64,000 bases of DNA from Enterobacter mori LMG 25706 (GCF_000211415.1 NZ_GL890776.1:657794-721793); one strand, 5' to 3'; shown: positions 1 through 9,323, numbered from the stretch's first letter. The notes: generated from the letters alone by a model not told the origin. Translations and numbers: made by a program.

Positions 1-1033
1 TGTCCGCCGCGACGCGAATCACGACTTTGCCGAAGTTTTTGCCTTCAAGCAGCCCAATCAACGCCTCGGGTGCGTTTTCGAGTCCGTCAGTAACCTGTTC
101 GCGATAATGGATTTTACCTTCCTGTACCCAACGCCCCATCTCGTCCTGGAACTCTTTAATACGATGTCCGTAGTCCTGGCCGATGATAAAGCCCTGCATG
201 CGAATGCGTTTCTTCAGCAGGGTTGCCATCAACAGCGGCAAACGATCCGGGCCGTCCGGCAGACCGGTTGCGTTGTAGCCGCTGACCAGCCCACATACCG
301 GCACGCGCGCGGCGGTATTCAGTAGCGGCAGTACGGCATCAAAGACTTTCCCGCCAACGTTTTCATAATAAACATCTATTCCCTGCGGGCAGGCTGCTGC
401 CAGCTGCGCGTCAAAATCCGCAGCATGATGATCCAGGCACTGGTCGAATCCCAATACCTCGACAGCATGGCGGCATTTTTCAGCACCACCCGCGACACCG
501 ATAACCCGGCAGCCTTTAATCTTGCCAATTTGCCCGACCGTTGCCCCAACCGGCCCGGTCGCCGCAGCCACCACCAGCGTTTCACCGGCTTTTGGCTGAC
601 CGATATCCAGCAGGCCCATATAGGCGGTAAAGCCCGGCATCCCGAGCACGCCAAGCGCCCATGATGGGTGCGAAGGGTTTTCTCCCAGCTTGACCAGGCC
701 GCTGCCGTCCGAGAGTTCATACTCCTGCCAGCCGCTATAGCCCAGCACCCATTCACCCGGTTTGAAATCCGGGTGGTTCGACTGCTCAACCCGGCTTACC
801 GTACCGCCCACCATTACCGCGCCAATCTCAACGGGCGGCGAATAGGAAGGCGCATCGCTCATGCGGCCGCGCATATACGGGTCCAGCGAGAGCCACACCG
901 TGCGTAATAGCACTTGTCCCTCTGTCAGAGCGGGCAGCGGCTGTTCTTCTAAACGGAAGTTCTTCGCCACTGGCGCGCCGTGTGGGCGCGAGGCCAAAAG
1001 CCAGCGACGGTTTCGCGTGGAAGATTGACTCAT
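1..1033 (-). CDS. curA: NADPH-dependent curcumin/enone reductase CurA (3' end cut by window edge)
   Basis: Zinc-independent medium-chain reductase that uses NADPH to reduce the double bond of enones such as curcumin, in the cytosol. Reading back from the ATG at 1031-1033 (MSQSSTRNRRWLLASRP) gives about 344 codons with no stop. E. coli CurA (YncB) has about 345 residues, so only a codon or two is missing at the left edge. The nucleotide-binding stretch AAATGPVGATVGQI lies near residues 150-165, and the C-terminal GKNFGKVVIRV is typical of the family. AGGAGT stands just before the start. It lies next to an XRE-cupin regulator and mnaT, as in the E. coli curA-mnaT neighbourhood. No six-frame open reading frame is bounded here because the gene runs off the edge. 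Confidence 0.93.
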   Translation of the reverse strand, partial: MSQSSTRNRRWLLASRPHGAPVAKNFRLEEQPLPALTEGQVLLRTVWLSLDPYMRGRMSDAPSYSPPVEIGAVMVGGTVSRVEQSNHPDFKPGEWVLGYSGWQEYELSDGSGLVKLGENPSHPSWALGVLGMPGFTAYMGLLDIGQPKAGETLVVAAATGPVGATVGQIGKIKGCRVIGVAGGAEKCRHAVEVLGFDQCLDHHAADFDAQLAAACPQGIDVYYENVGGKVFDAVLPLLNTAARVPVCGLVSGYNATGLPDGPDRLPLLMATLLKKRIRMQGFIIGQDYGHRIKEFQDEMGRWVQEGKIHYREQVTDGLENAPEALIGLLEGKNFGKVVIRVAAD

Positions 1034-1099
1034 AAATCACTCCTTTCTCGTGCAAATGTCTCTTGAGACTAGTCCCTTATCTGGCATGATGCTTTGACA

Positions 1100-1675
1100 T
1101 TACGAGCCAGACTGATTGAGGCGGACAACCAGATAAATGCAGGTTTCATCGGTCTCATTAATAAACCGACAGTCATTGGGCGGCCCCAGTTCGAGACAAT
1201 CTCCGGCCTTCATTTCATGCCGGGTATCCCCTTCCTGAAACACCAGCTCGCCAGACTGCAGCCAGATCAGCTGACGTGCCAGCGCGTAAGACGATGCGGG
1301 CATCGGCACATCGCTGCCGGGGGGAAGTTCCACCTGCACGAGATCGATAGGCAAATCGGTGCGCGGCGACACATGACGCCGCACGTAATGCGTTTGCGGA
1401 TCGCGCCAGACCGGTTGATTCGCCAGGCGCAGGAGTTTGCCCTCCTGCATTTCCGCCCGCGCGATTAACGTGGACATGCTGATGCCAAAGGCACCCGATA
1501 ACCGGGCGAGCAGCGTCGCCGTAGGGCTACTGTCCCCACGCTCTATCTTATGGATCATCGCGCGCGATACGCCTGCCCGTTCGGCCAGCTCGCTCAGGGA
1601 CCAGCCTCGCGACTCACGTTCGATACGAATACGCGCGCTAATCCGTTGATTCATATTGTCTGTCATAGTATTCAT
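1100..1675 (-). CDS. XRE-family transcriptional regulator with C-terminal cupin domain
   Basis: About 191 residues. An N-terminal helix-turn-helix of XRE/Cro type covers roughly residues 15-65 (motif SLSELAERAGVSRAMIHKIE), and a cupin fold fills the C-terminal half (roughly 110-190). This is the architecture of many small-molecule-responsive repressors. ATG 1675 is chosen. A GTG at 1678 and ATGs at 1666 and 1654 are in frame, none with a strong ribosome site, so the start is uncertain. The gene is divergent from mnaT-ydcZ, and three copies of ACTATAGT flank it in the shared promoter region, suggesting that it represses itself and its divergent neighbours. The ligand is unknown. It is not an obvious SutR (YdcN) orthologue. 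Confidence 0.88.
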   Translation of the reverse strand: MNTMTDNMNQRISARIRIERESRGWSLSELAERAGVSRAMIHKIERGDSSPTATLLARLSGAFGISMSTLIARAEMQEGKLLRLANQPVWRDPQTHYVRRHVSPRTDLPIDLVQVELPPGSDVPMPASSYALARQLIWLQSGELVFQEGDTRHEMKAGDCLELGPPNDCRFINETDETCIYLVVRLNQSGS

Positions 1676-1683
1676 CACGTCAT

Positions 1684-1801
1684 ACTATAGTGTATGAACA
1701 GTATTTCAATGGCAGTTTTTATAACAAAAAAATAGGGTATATACCGTAGCCGTAAGACGGCACTTTTGTGTACTATAGTGACATAAGCGTACCACTATAG
1801 T
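1684..1801. promoter_or_regulatory. Divergent promoter region with three ACTATAGT boxes (candidate XRE operators)
   Basis: The perfect 8-bp palindrome ACTATAGT occurs at 1684-1691, 1772-1779 and 1794-1801. The last two start 22 bp apart, about two helical turns, and lie just upstream of mnaT. The first lies 9-16 bases upstream of the start codon of the XRE-cupin gene. The repeats and their positions are seen directly. Their use as operators for the adjacent regulator is inferred from placement. Confidence 0.6.
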
Positions 1802-1826
1802 GAACAGTTCAGCCTGAGGGTTAATC

Positions 1827-2345
1827 ATGATCGTTCGTCATGCCAGTAAAGAAGATTGCGCCGCCATCGGTGAAATATACAACCACGCGGTCCTGCATAC
1901 GGCCGCCATCTGGAACGATAAAACGGTGGATACCGATAACCGAATCGCGTGGTTTGAAGCGCGCACGCTGGTGGGTTATCCCGTGCTGGTCAGCGAAGAC
2001 GATGGCGTAGTAACGGGATATGCCTCCTTCGGCGACTGGCGGGCGTTCGACGGTTTTCGCCACACCGTTGAGCACTCCGTCTACGTCCACCCGGACCACC
2101 AGGGTAAAGGCATCGGGCGGTTGTTGATGAAGGCGTTGATTATTGAAGCGCGAAAAATTGGCAAACACGTCATGGTGGCGGGGATCGAAGCGCAAAACCA
2201 TACCTCCATTCATCTTCATGAGACGCTGGGGTTTGTCACCACGGGACAGATGCCGCAGGTGGGGACCAAGTTTGGTCGCTGGCTGGATTTAACCTTCATG
2301 CAGCTGCAGCTTGACGAGCGCAGCGAACCGGATGCACTCCCATGA
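1827..2345 (+). CDS. mnaT: GNAT N-acetyltransferase MnaT (YncA family)
   Basis: 172-residue GCN5-related acetyltransferase. The acetyl-CoA loop HQGKGIGRLLM follows the conserved YVHPDH strand near residues 90-105, and the C-terminal ETLGFVTTGQMPQVGTKFG is characteristic of the phosphinothricin/methionine-sulfoximine acetyltransferase group. E. coli MnaT acetylates L-methionine sulfoximine/sulfone and acts on some N-terminal residues. A GAGGG ribosome site precedes ATG 1827. The stop overlaps the ydcZ start by ATGA, so the two genes are translationally coupled. Synteny with curA and ydcZ supports the name. Confidence 0.92.
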   Translation: MIVRHASKEDCAAIGEIYNHAVLHTAAIWNDKTVDTDNRIAWFEARTLVGYPVLVSEDDGVVTGYASFGDWRAFDGFRHTVEHSVYVHPDHQGKGIGRLLMKALIIEARKIGKHVMVAGIEAQNHTSIHLHETLGFVTTGQMPQVGTKFGRWLDLTFMQLQLDERSEPDALP

Positions 2346-2791
2346 ATCAATCGCTCACGCTGGCGTTCCTGGTTGCCGCGGGTATTGGGCTGGTGGTGCA
2401 GAACACGTTGATGGTGCGCATCACTCAAAGCTCGTCCACCATTCTCATCGCCATGCTGTTGAACTCGCTGGTTGGCATTGTGCTGTTTGTCAGCATTTTG
2501 TTGATTAAGCAGGGGTTCACCGGCTTTCATGAACTGGCGTCAACGGTTCGCTGGTGGACGTTGATCCCGGGCCTGCTGGGCTCGTTTTTTGTTTTTGCCA
2601 GCATTAGCGGGTACCAGAATGTGGGGGCGGCAACCACCATTGCGGTGCTGGTGGCAAGCCAGCTGATTGGCGGGCTGGTGCTGGACGTGCTGAGAAGCCA
2701 CGGCATTCCGCTGCGCGCGCTGATCGGCCCGGTGTGCGGCGCGGTGATGCTGGTGGTGGGGGCCTGGCTGGTGGCCCGCCGCCAGTTTTGA
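2342..2791 (+). CDS. ydcZ: DMT-superfamily small inner-membrane protein YdcZ
   Basis: 149 residues with about five hydrophobic helices (for example LAFLVAAGIGLVVQ and LIAMLLNSLVGIVLFV) and almost no soluble part. This fits the DUF606/DMT half-transporter group, whose members often work as paired or dimeric exporters. No substrate is established. It overlaps mnaT by four bases (ATGA) in a two-gene operon, as next to E. coli mnaT. The gene ends three bases before the convergent ydcY stop. Confidence 0.9.
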   Translation: MNQSLTLAFLVAAGIGLVVQNTLMVRITQSSSTILIAMLLNSLVGIVLFVSILLIKQGFTGFHELASTVRWWTLIPGLLGSFFVFASISGYQNVGAATTIAVLVASQLIGGLVLDVLRSHGIPLRALIGPVCGAVMLVVGAWLVARRQF

Positions 2792-2794
2792 TCG

Positions 2795-3028
2795 TTACAG
2801 TATGGTGCCGCCTTTAGTTAGCTGTTCCTCACGCGCATCCATCTCTTCTTTGTGCTGCTTACCGTGGTGTGAAATCGCGGTGCGCAGGCGCTGCTGCTGG
2901 GTATAGCGGTCTTCCCGGCTCAGCTCTGCATCATCGCTTAATTCAATCAGCAATTCGTTCATGTGGGTAATCACGCTCTCTTTGATGGCGGCATCCACAC
3001 GGGCTGTTACGTCGTTTAAATGTGACAT
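2795..3028 (-). CDS. ydcY: DUF2526 protein YdcY
   Basis: 77-residue, highly charged, probably helical protein (MSHLNDVTARVDAAIKES). Its length equals that of E. coli YdcY. ATG 3028 is preferred over an in-frame GTG at 3034 because AGGAG lies eight bases upstream of it. No function is known. It converges on ydcZ with three bases between the stops. Confidence 0.88.
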   Translation of the reverse strand: MSHLNDVTARVDAAIKESVITHMNELLIELSDDAELSREDRYTQQQRLRTAISHHGKQHKEEMDAREEQLTKGGTIL

Positions 3029-3045
3029 TGTCACTCCTTGTTATT

Positions 3046-3118
3046 GCCGGGTGGCGGCTACGCCTTACCCGGCCTGATTTAGATCTGTAGGCCCGGTAAG
3101 CGCAGCGCCACCGGGCAA
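3046..3118. repeat. REP pair (BIME)
   Basis: Two inverted copies of a REP-like palindromic unit: GCCGGGTGGCGGCTACGCCT at 3046-3065, ending in CCCGGCCT, and the reverse-oriented GTAGGCCCGGTAAGCGCAGC from 3087. They sit between the ydcY start and the binding-protein stop, the usual intergenic site for enterobacterial BIMEs. They may stabilise the 3' end of the binding-protein mRNA. Confidence 0.85.
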
Positions 3119-3123
3119 CATTG

Positions 3124-4722
3124 TCAATTCAGCTTCGCTTTGGAGAAATCGCTGCCCATCAGGCTCACGCTGTAACCCGTCACGTTGCTTCGGGTCGCGA
3201 AGAAGGTTTTGCCGTTCGCGAGGGCAATCCACGGCGCCTGCTGGTAGAAAATCTCCTGCGCCTGGCCGTAGAGTTTCGCACGTTCGGCCGGATTGCTGGT
3301 CAGCTTCGCTTTATTCACCAGAGCGTCATAACCCTTGTCGCACCAGCGTGCGGCGTTGGATCCGGTTTTGATGCTGTCACAGCCCAGCAGCACGTCGGCG
3401 AAGTTATCCGGGTCGCCGTTGTCGGACATCCAGCCAAACAGCGCGGAGTCGTGCTCGCCCTTACGCATGCCGGAGAGATACTCGCCCCACTCGTAAGAGA
3501 CAATTTTCGCCTTCACGCCCACTTTCGCCCAGTCGGCCTGAATCATCTCAGCGATACGTCGCGAGTTCGGGTTATACGGACGCTGAACCGGCATTGACCA
3601 CAGGGTCACTTCTGCGCCCTTCTCCAGTCCGGCCTGTTTCAGTAATGCTTTCGCTTTTTCTGGATCGTAGCTGTAATCCTTCAAATCTTTGTTGAAGCCC
3701 AGCATATTTGGCGGGATCGGCGATTTTGCCACCGTACCCGAACCCATAAACACCGCGTTCACGATCGCCTTTTTGTCGGTCGCATAGTTCAGCGCCTGAC
3801 GCACCAGCACGTTATCGAACGGTTTTTTCTCGGTGTTGAACGCCAGATAGCCGACGTTAAGCGCGTCGATTGAATGCAGCGTCAGGTCTTTGTTTTTCTT
3901 AATGACGTCAAACTGAACAGGCGACGGAGCCGGGATAATCTGGCATTCGTTGGTCTGCAGTTTCGCCAGACGGGTTTCTACGTTTGGCGTGATAGAGAAA
4001 ATCAGGTGCTTGGTCGGGACCGCGCCGTCCCAGTAGTTCGGGTTTGCGACGTAGCGGATAAGCGAGTCCACCTTATACTGCTGAAGTACGTAAGGCCCGG
4101 TGCCGATTGGCCACGTATCGACGTTCTCAGGCGTGCCCTTTTTCAGCATCGTATCGGCATATTCGGCGGACAGGATAGAGGCAAAATCCATCCCCCAGTC
4201 GGCCAGAAACGCGGCGTTCGGTTCGCTAAGCGTAAACTGGACGTGGTAATCATCGACCTTTTTCACGTCCTGAATCAGCTTATCCAGCCCCACGTCGTTA
4301 AAGTATTCGTAATTGCCCTGCGAGACGTTGTGATACGGATGCTTAGGGTCTTTCTGACGCAAGACCGAAAAAATTACGTCATCCGCGTTAAAGTCACGGG
4401 TCGGCTTGAAGAATTTATTACTGTTAAACTTCACCCCTTTGCGCAGGGTGAACGTATAGGTCTTGCCGTCCGGAGAAATGGTCCATGACTCCGCCAGCGA
4501 CGGAACCGGGGTGTTTTTCACTGGGTCAAAATTGATCAGACGGTTATACAGTACCTGAGAACTGGCGACAAAAGACGGGCCCGAACTGGCGATTTGCGGG
4601 TTAAACGACTCGGGTGAAGCCTCGGAGCAGTAAATAATGGTATCGGTGTTTGCCGCCCATGCGGCCCCTGCCGGTAAAAGCGTGCTCAACGCGAGAGCAA
4701 GCAGTGTTTTCCCTGTAGACAT
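3124..4722 (-). CDS. DppA-like periplasmic peptide-binding protein (ABC transporter SBP family 5)
   Basis: 532 residues. A signal peptide of about 26 residues (TLLALALSTLLPAGAAWA) is followed by the family-5 start DTIIYCSEASPESFNPQ. Sections such as GLEKGAEVTLWSMPVQRPYN and NGDPDNFADVLLGC match the dipeptide-binding protein DppA closely. ATG 4722 is chosen because of AAAGGG upstream; the longer open frame to 4800 lacks support. It probably delivers peptides (in E. coli DppA, dipeptides and heme) to an inner-membrane permease. No permease or ATPase gene is adjacent, so it is an orphan binding protein that may use the Dpp or another permease encoded elsewhere. Confidence 0.88.
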   Translation of the reverse strand: MSTGKTLLALALSTLLPAGAAWAANTDTIIYCSEASPESFNPQIASSGPSFVASSQVLYNRLINFDPVKNTPVPSLAESWTISPDGKTYTFTLRKGVKFNSNKFFKPTRDFNADDVIFSVLRQKDPKHPYHNVSQGNYEYFNDVGLDKLIQDVKKVDDYHVQFTLSEPNAAFLADWGMDFASILSAEYADTMLKKGTPENVDTWPIGTGPYVLQQYKVDSLIRYVANPNYWDGAVPTKHLIFSITPNVETRLAKLQTNECQIIPAPSPVQFDVIKKNKDLTLHSIDALNVGYLAFNTEKKPFDNVLVRQALNYATDKKAIVNAVFMGSGTVAKSPIPPNMLGFNKDLKDYSYDPEKAKALLKQAGLEKGAEVTLWSMPVQRPYNPNSRRIAEMIQADWAKVGVKAKIVSYEWGEYLSGMRKGEHDSALFGWMSDNGDPDNFADVLLGCDSIKTGSNAARWCDKGYDALVNKAKLTSNPAERAKLYGQAQEIFYQQAPWIALANGKTFFATRSNVTGYSVSLMGSDFSKAKLN

Positions 4723-5002
4723 GGTTATAACCCTTTCAGTTTTATTATTGTGAACAGTAATAACAGCACAGCTGTTTTGACCTGACAAATAACGAAACAC
4801 TATCAGGTTATTCTAAAGCAGAGTTTATTGCTGCTTTTCCAGTCAAGAAAAAAGGCGATTTGCCTTAAGTGCCATTATTCGTCAAGCACAACCGTCGCGA
4901 TCAATGCCGTAAGAAATCGGCCCTTTTGGCGTCTCCTCAGCCGTTTGTTTGCGTCCCGGTTTCGTTAAAGTAACGGTGTGAAGAAGTCTATGGGATCAAA
5001 TC

Positions 5003-6337
5003 GTGGCAAAAACACTTTTACGCAGCGGTAATCTGGATGATTTTCAGGCCGTTGGCGGCGGCGGACAGGCCGTTTTTGAATCAGCGTTGCAAATCCGTGA
5101 AGCGCTTCGGCTGCGCAAACAGCAGGCTATTGTCGACTGCCTGGCCATTCCTCAGGTGAACGATGGCGGCGATCGCGTTGACTGGTACTCCCCCGTTGAC
5201 GGAACGGTATCCAGCTGGAAAGCCGCAGAGGAAGATGAACGTTACCGCGCCCTGCGCTACCTGGAAAACACCCTGGCCAGCGTAGAATCGCTGAGTAAAA
5301 AGTGTCTGCAGTCACCGAAAACCGCGCAACAGCTGTTTGGTTCCCTGCTGTCAAAAACCTTCCAGTTCCCCGGCGAAAACTTCCTCTATCTGGTCGATGG
5401 CAAACCGGTGATCTGCTTCTGGGGCTTCGTGAACCTTAACGAAAACGCCCGTGACGACGTGCTTGATTGCCTGAGGGAATCGCTGATCCCGGAACCTGCG
5501 CCCGTTGTCATTGACGATCCCGAGCCAGAGCCCGAGCCCACGCCGGTGATTACCTTTGAACAAGCCGATGAGCCGCTCGTGACGCCCGCGACCAGCGTGC
5601 GCATCACCGAGGACGCGCTGTACGAACCAGAACCGCCTCGCGTGATTGTGCCGACTGTAGCAGAAGAACCGGTCCCCGAAATTGTGCCGAAAAAGCGCCG
5701 CATCCCCCTGTGGTCATTGCCCGTCGCAGCGGTGATTGTTGCGGCAATAGCGACCCCATTACTCTGGCCAAAACAGGCACCCTCTGCTGAACCTGTCGCC
5801 GTACCGGCAGCACCTGTTGCCATTGCGCCAAAACCCATTAAGCCGGTGGAACAGCTTGCCATGAACCTGCCTCTGCACCAGGCCGAAGTGCTGGAGCCGA
5901 AGGTACAAGCGCCCGTCGCAAAACCAGAGCCTGTCGTGATTGCCGCGATCCCGAAAGATGCCATGGTGATGGAGGCAAATCAGGTCAAAGCAGGCTCGAC
6001 ACGGTTCCTGAACGGAACCTGGCGCGCCCTTCTCGACGTGAAAGATCCGGTCACCGGCAAGCCGCCGTCACTGCGCTACCAAATACAGAATAATAAAGGC
6101 ACCGCACGCGTGGTTCACGGCGACAACATCGTTTGCCGCGTCGAGGTGTTCTCCGGGCTGCACAGCAACGGTGAGTTACTGATTAAAACGCGCGGCAACG
6201 CCCGCTGCACGGACGGCTCACGCTATCCCATGCCTGAAGTCGCCTGCAAAGCAGGCACCAGCGATGTGGCGGAATGTAGCGCACGTTATGATGCCAACAC
6301 CGTCGTTCCACTGACGTTCAAGAAAGCAGGTGCGTGA
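5003..6337 (+). CDS. srfA: SrfA family protein (ssrAB-activated gene family)
   Basis: 444 residues. A cytoplasmic N-terminal part (about 1-160) is followed by a Pro/Glu-rich linker (EPEPEPTP region), a basic KKRR stop-transfer flank and one membrane segment at about 232-252 (LWSLPVAAVIVAAIATPLLW). Then comes a Pro/Ala-rich stretch and a C-terminal domain with several cysteines. The start is a GTG; the ATG at 4990 is out of frame. It is the first gene of srfABC, known in Salmonella as SsrB-regulated genes of unclear biochemical role. The layout suggests that SrfA anchors the cytosolic partners SrfB and SrfC to the membrane, which is inference. Confidence 0.85.
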   Translation: MAKTLLRSGNLDDFQAVGGGGQAVFESALQIREALRLRKQQAIVDCLAIPQVNDGGDRVDWYSPVDGTVSSWKAAEEDERYRALRYLENTLASVESLSKKCLQSPKTAQQLFGSLLSKTFQFPGENFLYLVDGKPVICFWGFVNLNENARDDVLDCLRESLIPEPAPVVIDDPEPEPEPTPVITFEQADEPLVTPATSVRITEDALYEPEPPRVIVPTVAEEPVPEIVPKKRRIPLWSLPVAAVIVAAIATPLLWPKQAPSAEPVAVPAAPVAIAPKPIKPVEQLAMNLPLHQAEVLEPKVQAPVAKPEPVVIAAIPKDAMVMEANQVKAGSTRFLNGTWRALLDVKDPVTGKPPSLRYQIQNNKGTARVVHGDNIVCRVEVFSGLHSNGELLIKTRGNARCTDGSRYPMPEVACKAGTSDVAECSARYDANTVVPLTFKKAGA

Positions 6338-6341
6338 TCCT

Positions 6342-9323
6342 ATGCTGGTAACTCTTTGCGACTATAAACAGAGCGTCACGCTCATTGCTAACAGCGGCGT
6401 ACAGTTCCTTGATTTTGGCCTGACCCCGCAGGACACCGCCAGCAATGGTCGTTTCGTGCGTAAAACGGCAAATGGCCCGCTGCTGCGCCTTGATTTCGAC
6501 CTGGTGAACGGCCGTTACACGCTCCCGGCAAGCGGCGGCAGTCAGCCGGAGGTGGTGAAGCCGGAAAGCACCATTCCACTGCATCAGTCTCTGACGGTAC
6601 TGGACGGTGTCTGGCTCCCGCTACCGTTCCTGCGCTTTAATCCTCCGCGCACCTTCGTTGATGGCCCGGACAACTGGGCTCGCGTGCAGGTGCGTAAACT
6701 GGATACCCCGGATGCGGCAGGCAATACGCATCGCGTGACCCTCGCGCTCGACAGCCAGATTGCAGAACACGCCACTTCCGCGCTGTCGCCTGTCGAAAAC
6801 GACATTCTGAACGGCACCCGTTTCGCCCTCGCCTGGCGCGATGAGGAAGTGGAAAACTTCCTCGATCAGACCTGGATTGACGGCTGGCTGCGCGAAGCCT
6901 TTACCCAGTTTGCGGACGGCGTTGAAAAACGCTCTGAGCGCGAGTTGTACCAGGCAATGCGCAGCTTTGAATATCAGGCACACTGGCTCAATCTCCTGTC
7001 GATGCTCGGCGAGCAGTTGACCGTGCCTGAAGTGAAATTTGTCACCCACACGCTCAGCACCCCTGCCATTCCGGTCGACCTGATCCTCGACGTGGGCAAC
7101 ACCCACACCTGCGGCGTCATTATTGAAGATCATGGCGATGCGAACGATGGGCTACGCCAGACCGCCGAGCTGCAGGTCCGCTCGCTAAGCGAACCGCAGT
7201 TCCTGAATGAGCCGCTCTTCACCAGCCGCCTGGAGTTCTCCGAAGCGCGTTTCGGCAAGCAGCACTTCTCCGTGGAAAGCGGCCGTGAAGATGCCTTCGT
7301 CTGGCCGTCAATCGTGCGCGTGGGAGACGAAGCGCGCAAACTGGCGATGCAGCGCCTGGGTACCGAAGGTAACAGCGGTATCTCCAGCCCGCGTCGCTAC
7401 CTGTGGGACGAAACCCCGGTGGTTCAGGACTGGCGCTTCAGCCAGATGAACAGCAAAACCCAGCGTGAACCGCTGGCGACCGCCTTCCCGCTGATGAACC
7501 TGATGAACGATGACGGTGAGCCGCTCTTCACCCTGCCTCAGGATGAACGTCTGCCGGTATTTTCCCCGCAGTACAGCCGCAGCACGTTAATGACCCATAT
7601 GCTCTGTGAGCTGCTGGCACAGGCGCTGGGGCAGATCAACAGCGTCGCCACGCGCTTGCGCCTGGGCTTCCCGGCGTCTCCGCGTCAGCTGCGCACGCTC
7701 ATTCTTACCCTGCCCTCGGCCATGCCGAAACAGGAGCGTGAGATTTTCCGTCGTCGCATGTTTGAAGCCATTGCTATCGTCTGGAAAGCGATGGGCTGGC
7801 ACCCGCAGGATGAAGATTTTGCCAGCCGCAAACAGCAGGAAAAAAGCGTGGTGCCGGTACCTGAAATTCAGATGGAATGGGACGAAGCCAGCTGCGGCCA
7901 GCTGGTCTGGCTGTATAACGAAGCCATCTCCCATTTCGGCGGCCAGACAGAAGCGTTCTTCGCTTCCCTCGCCCGTCCGGATCGAGAGCCTGAACCGGGC
8001 ATTCAACCCGGGCGTTCACTGCGCGTGGCCTCCATTGATATTGGCGGCGGTACGACGGATATGGCGATTACGCACTATCAGTTAGACGACGGTTCCGGTA
8101 ACAACGTCAAAATTACCCCGCAGCTGCTGTTCCGCGAAGGGTTTAAGGTCGCCGGAGACGACACGCTGCTGGACGTGATCCAGCGCTATGTGCTGCCTGC
8201 GCTGCAAACCCAGCTGCAGAAGTCCGGGATTGCGGACGCTTCCCTGCTGATGGCGTCGCTGTTTGGCGATTCCGGACGCATTGACACGCAGGCCGTGCTG
8301 CGCCAGCAAACGGCGCTTCAGCTGTTTATGCCGATTGGACATGCGATCCTCGCCGCGTGGGAATCCAGCGACATTGACGATCCGCTGGCCGGACTGCATG
8401 CCACCTTCGGCGATCTCCTTGCGCAAAAACCGACGCGCAACGTCCTGAACTATCTGCAGCAGGCGATCGACCATGCGCTGCCCGCGGGGTCAGAAGCGTT
8501 CGATCTCTTTGCCGTTCCGCTGCACGTTAATTTCCGCGAGATGCAGGATGCCATGCTGGCCGGACAGTTCACGCTGGCGTCTCCCCTTCATGCGGTGTGC
8601 GAGGCCATTTCCCATTACAGCTGCGATATTTTGCTGATCACGGGCCGCCCGGGCTGCCTGCCGGGTGTCCAGGCGCTCATCCGCCACCTGCAGCCGGTGC
8701 CGGTCAACCGCATCGTCTGGCTGGATAAGTATCAGGTGCATGAATGGTATCCATTCAGCCAGCAGGGGCGTATCGGCAATCCTAAATCTACTGCCGCCGT
8801 CGGTGCGATGCTGTGCAGCCTGGCGCTGGATCTTCGCCTGCCGCGTTTCAACTTTAAGGCAGCCGACATTGGCGCATACTCGACGGTTCGTTATCTGGGC
8901 GTGCTGGATAACACCATAAATACCCTGCGCGAAGAGAACGTCTGGTACCAGGATATCGATCTCGATAAGCCGGGCGCGAAGCTGGATGCCCGTCTCCATT
9001 TCCCGCTACGCGGGAACGTCACGCTCGGCTTCCGTCAGCTTGCAAACGCCCGCTGGCCAGCGACGCCGCTGTATACCCTGAGCATTAACTCTGCTGAACT
9101 GGCAAAAGCCATTGCAGGCGACGGCGTGCTTAACGTTCGCCTGAAGCTGCGCGGCGGCAGCAAGCACGAAGGGCCGGAGTCCTTCGAGCTCAGCGACGCC
9201 TGGCTACAGGACGGCACGCCGGTTCCCCCGGACGCACTGACCTTTAAACTGAATACCCTGGCCGATCGCCGACACAGCGGCAGCCACTACTGGATTGACA
9301 GCGGGAGCGTATACCTGAAATGA
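6342..9323 (+). CDS. srfB: SrfB, actin/Hsp70-fold ATPase-like protein
   Basis: 993 residues. The hallmarks of an actin-like (ASKHA) ATPase are present in order: phosphate-1 DVGNTHTCG (about residue 247), phosphate-2 SIDIGGGTTDMAI (about 563) and an adenosine-type glycine motif LLITGRPGCLPG (about 764). It is annotated in Salmonella as virulence factor SrfB (PF07520 family), without a defined substrate. ATG 6342 is used; an in-frame GTG at 6330 overlaps the srfA end. It is four bases downstream of srfA and overlaps srfC by ATGA, so the three proteins are likely made in balance and may form a complex. Confidence 0.88.
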   Translation: MLVTLCDYKQSVTLIANSGVQFLDFGLTPQDTASNGRFVRKTANGPLLRLDFDLVNGRYTLPASGGSQPEVVKPESTIPLHQSLTVLDGVWLPLPFLRFNPPRTFVDGPDNWARVQVRKLDTPDAAGNTHRVTLALDSQIAEHATSALSPVENDILNGTRFALAWRDEEVENFLDQTWIDGWLREAFTQFADGVEKRSERELYQAMRSFEYQAHWLNLLSMLGEQLTVPEVKFVTHTLSTPAIPVDLILDVGNTHTCGVIIEDHGDANDGLRQTAELQVRSLSEPQFLNEPLFTSRLEFSEARFGKQHFSVESGREDAFVWPSIVRVGDEARKLAMQRLGTEGNSGISSPRRYLWDETPVVQDWRFSQMNSKTQREPLATAFPLMNLMNDDGEPLFTLPQDERLPVFSPQYSRSTLMTHMLCELLAQALGQINSVATRLRLGFPASPRQLRTLILTLPSAMPKQEREIFRRRMFEAIAIVWKAMGWHPQDEDFASRKQQEKSVVPVPEIQMEWDEASCGQLVWLYNEAISHFGGQTEAFFASLARPDREPEPGIQPGRSLRVASIDIGGGTTDMAITHYQLDDGSGNNVKITPQLLFREGFKVAGDDTLLDVIQRYVLPALQTQLQKSGIADASLLMASLFGDSGRIDTQAVLRQQTALQLFMPIGHAILAAWESSDIDDPLAGLHATFGDLLAQKPTRNVLNYLQQAIDHALPAGSEAFDLFAVPLHVNFREMQDAMLAGQFTLASPLHAVCEAISHYSCDILLITGRPGCLPGVQALIRHLQPVPVNRIVWLDKYQVHEWYPFSQQGRIGNPKSTAAVGAMLCSLALDLRLPRFNFKAADIGAYSTVRYLGVLDNTINTLREENVWYQDIDLDKPGAKLDARLHFPLRGNVTLGFRQLANARWPATPLYTLSINSAELAKAIAGDGVLNVRLKLRGGSKHEGPESFELSDAWLQDGTPVPPDALTFKLNTLADRRHSGSHYWIDSGSVYLK

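Noticed and set aside
3046-3118. Possible sRNA or terminator pair
   Set aside because: Sequence matches REP units in opposite orientation, a common intergenic repeat, with no T-run.
5386-5964. Long minus-strand frame inside srfA (Gly/Ser/Thr-rich)
   Set aside because: It is the shadow of the proline/glutamate-rich linker of srfA; no ribosome site and repetitive low-complexity sequence.
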